From Tenacibaculum sp. MAR_2009_124 (lineage in GTDB: Bacteria; Bacteroidota; Bacteroidia; Flavobacteriales; Flavobacteriaceae), in NCBI RefSeq assembly GCF_900105455.1, contig NZ_FNSF01000005.1, positions 496,001 to 560,000 on the forward strand: a stretch of 64,000 nt of DNA, in the 5' to 3' direction. Shown one piece after another: positions 63,585-64,000 of the stretch (position 1 is its first letter; every line of letters starts with the position of its first letter). A model generated the notes under the pieces. That model was not told where the DNA came from. It did not search any database and was given only the letters and a program-made list of their open reading frames with translations. Position numbers and translations under genes: made by a program.

Positions 63585-64000
63585 ATGTGTGGTATTACAG
63601 GTTACATAGGCTACAGAGATGCCTACCCAATTGTAATTAATGGGTTAAAACGATTAGAATATCGAGGCTACGATAGTGCCGGAATTATGATGTATGATGG
63701 TGAAAACATACATCTCTCAAAAACCAAAGGAAAGGTGAGTGATCTTGAAAAGATCACGAACAAAGATGAACATCGAAAAACAGGAAACATAGGAATTGGT
63801 CATACCAGATGGGCTACTCATGGAGTCCCAAATGATTCCAATTCACATCCTCATTTTTCAGAATCTGGTGATTTAGTAATAGTACATAACGGTATTATTG
63901 AAAACTATGACACCATTAAAAAAGAATTAACTTCAAGAGGTTATACTTTTAAGAGTGATACCGATACCGAAGTTTTAATTAACCTTATTGAAGAGGTTAA
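63585..64000 (+). CDS. glmS: Glutamine--fructose-6-phosphate aminotransferase, 3' truncated
   Basis: The first 138 codons of GlmS, cut by the window end. The catalytic Cys2 ([10 protein letters not shown]) starts the glutaminase domain. [37 protein letters not shown] and [17 protein letters not shown] are diagnostic. The enzyme makes glucosamine-6-phosphate for cell-wall precursors. It follows the DUF4270 gene by 10 bases. Confidence 0.97.
   Translation, partial: MCGITGYIGYRDAYPIVINGLKRLEYRGYDSAGIMMYDGENIHLSKTKGKVSDLEKITNKDEHRKTGNIGIGHTRWATHGVPNDSNSHPHFSESGDLVIVHNGIIENYDTIKKELTSRGYTFKSDTDTEVLINLIEEV

Overview
The window is a stretch of low-GC (roughly one third G+C) Bacteroidota chromosome, almost certainly from a marine member of the Flavobacteriaceae. 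The evidence is the family content (SusC/SusD pair, TonB receptor with a CarboxypepD_reg-like domain, DUF4296, DUF4271, DUF4270, DUF2911, DUF5777), promoters of the Bacteroidetes type (TAnnTTTG close to start codons), and many OmpA/beta-barrel proteins. A Tenacibaculum-like genus is plausible but cannot be fixed from sequence reading alone. I see no rRNA, tRNA, prophage, transposase or CRISPR array.

Layout. 1-9 kb: the end of a DUF1456 gene, a small PepSY membrane protein, leuS, a membrane-anchored LytTR regulator, and a four-gene plus-strand run (OB-fold, YceI, DUF5777 barrel, methyltransferase-like). 9-18 kb: two secreted proteins, then a minus-strand set that looks like a copper-acquisition locus (CNGKC small membrane protein, MbnP-like lipoprotein, MauG/MbnH-like di-heme lipoprotein, CxxCxC beta-barrel, TonB receptor, PepSY membrane protein). 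18-29 kb: a tail-fibre-like surface protein, a TetR regulator with an operator in front of an HD-domain gene, a Cys-rich miniprotein, tyrS, an SDR enzyme, DUF4296, pyrC, a Dpm1-type glycosyltransferase, DUF4271 and hemD. 28.6-39.8 kb: an arsenosugar-type cluster (two DUF2064/TIGR04282 proteins, SusC, SusD, a sodium:solute symporter, an atypical metallophosphoesterase, a sterol-desaturase-family protein, purine nucleoside phosphorylase, ArsM) with no radical-SAM ArsS in view. 39.8-44.5 kb: a double-glycine-leader Cys-rich peptide, a coiled-coil secreted protein, and two tandem tail-fibre-like paralogues.

44.8-55.4 kb: an arginine-methyltransferase-like protein, then a run of nine minus-strand genes. 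This run is the best candidate for an under-described system: a five-TM protein, two coiled-coil proteins (one membrane-anchored and PspA-like in layout), an inner-membrane-anchored NMT1/SsuA-like binding protein fused to an OmpA peptidoglycan-binding domain, its permease and ATPase, a CbxX-type AAA+ ATPase with a TerB-like segment, a class I methyltransferase and a 2OG-Fe dioxygenase. 55.5-64 kb is housekeeping: a ClC chloride transporter, radA, a flippase-like protein, panD, panC, a short GT5-like protein, DUF4270 and the start of glmS.

Intergenic DNA is rich in dispersed inverted-repeat elements: two copies in opposite orientation of a 123/134-bp element with 13-bp terminal inverted repeats, an 82-bp element with 12-bp ends, a CAAGGGGA hairpin found three times, and a tandem heptamer array. 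Assignments rest on recognition of family motifs in the translations; no database search was run.
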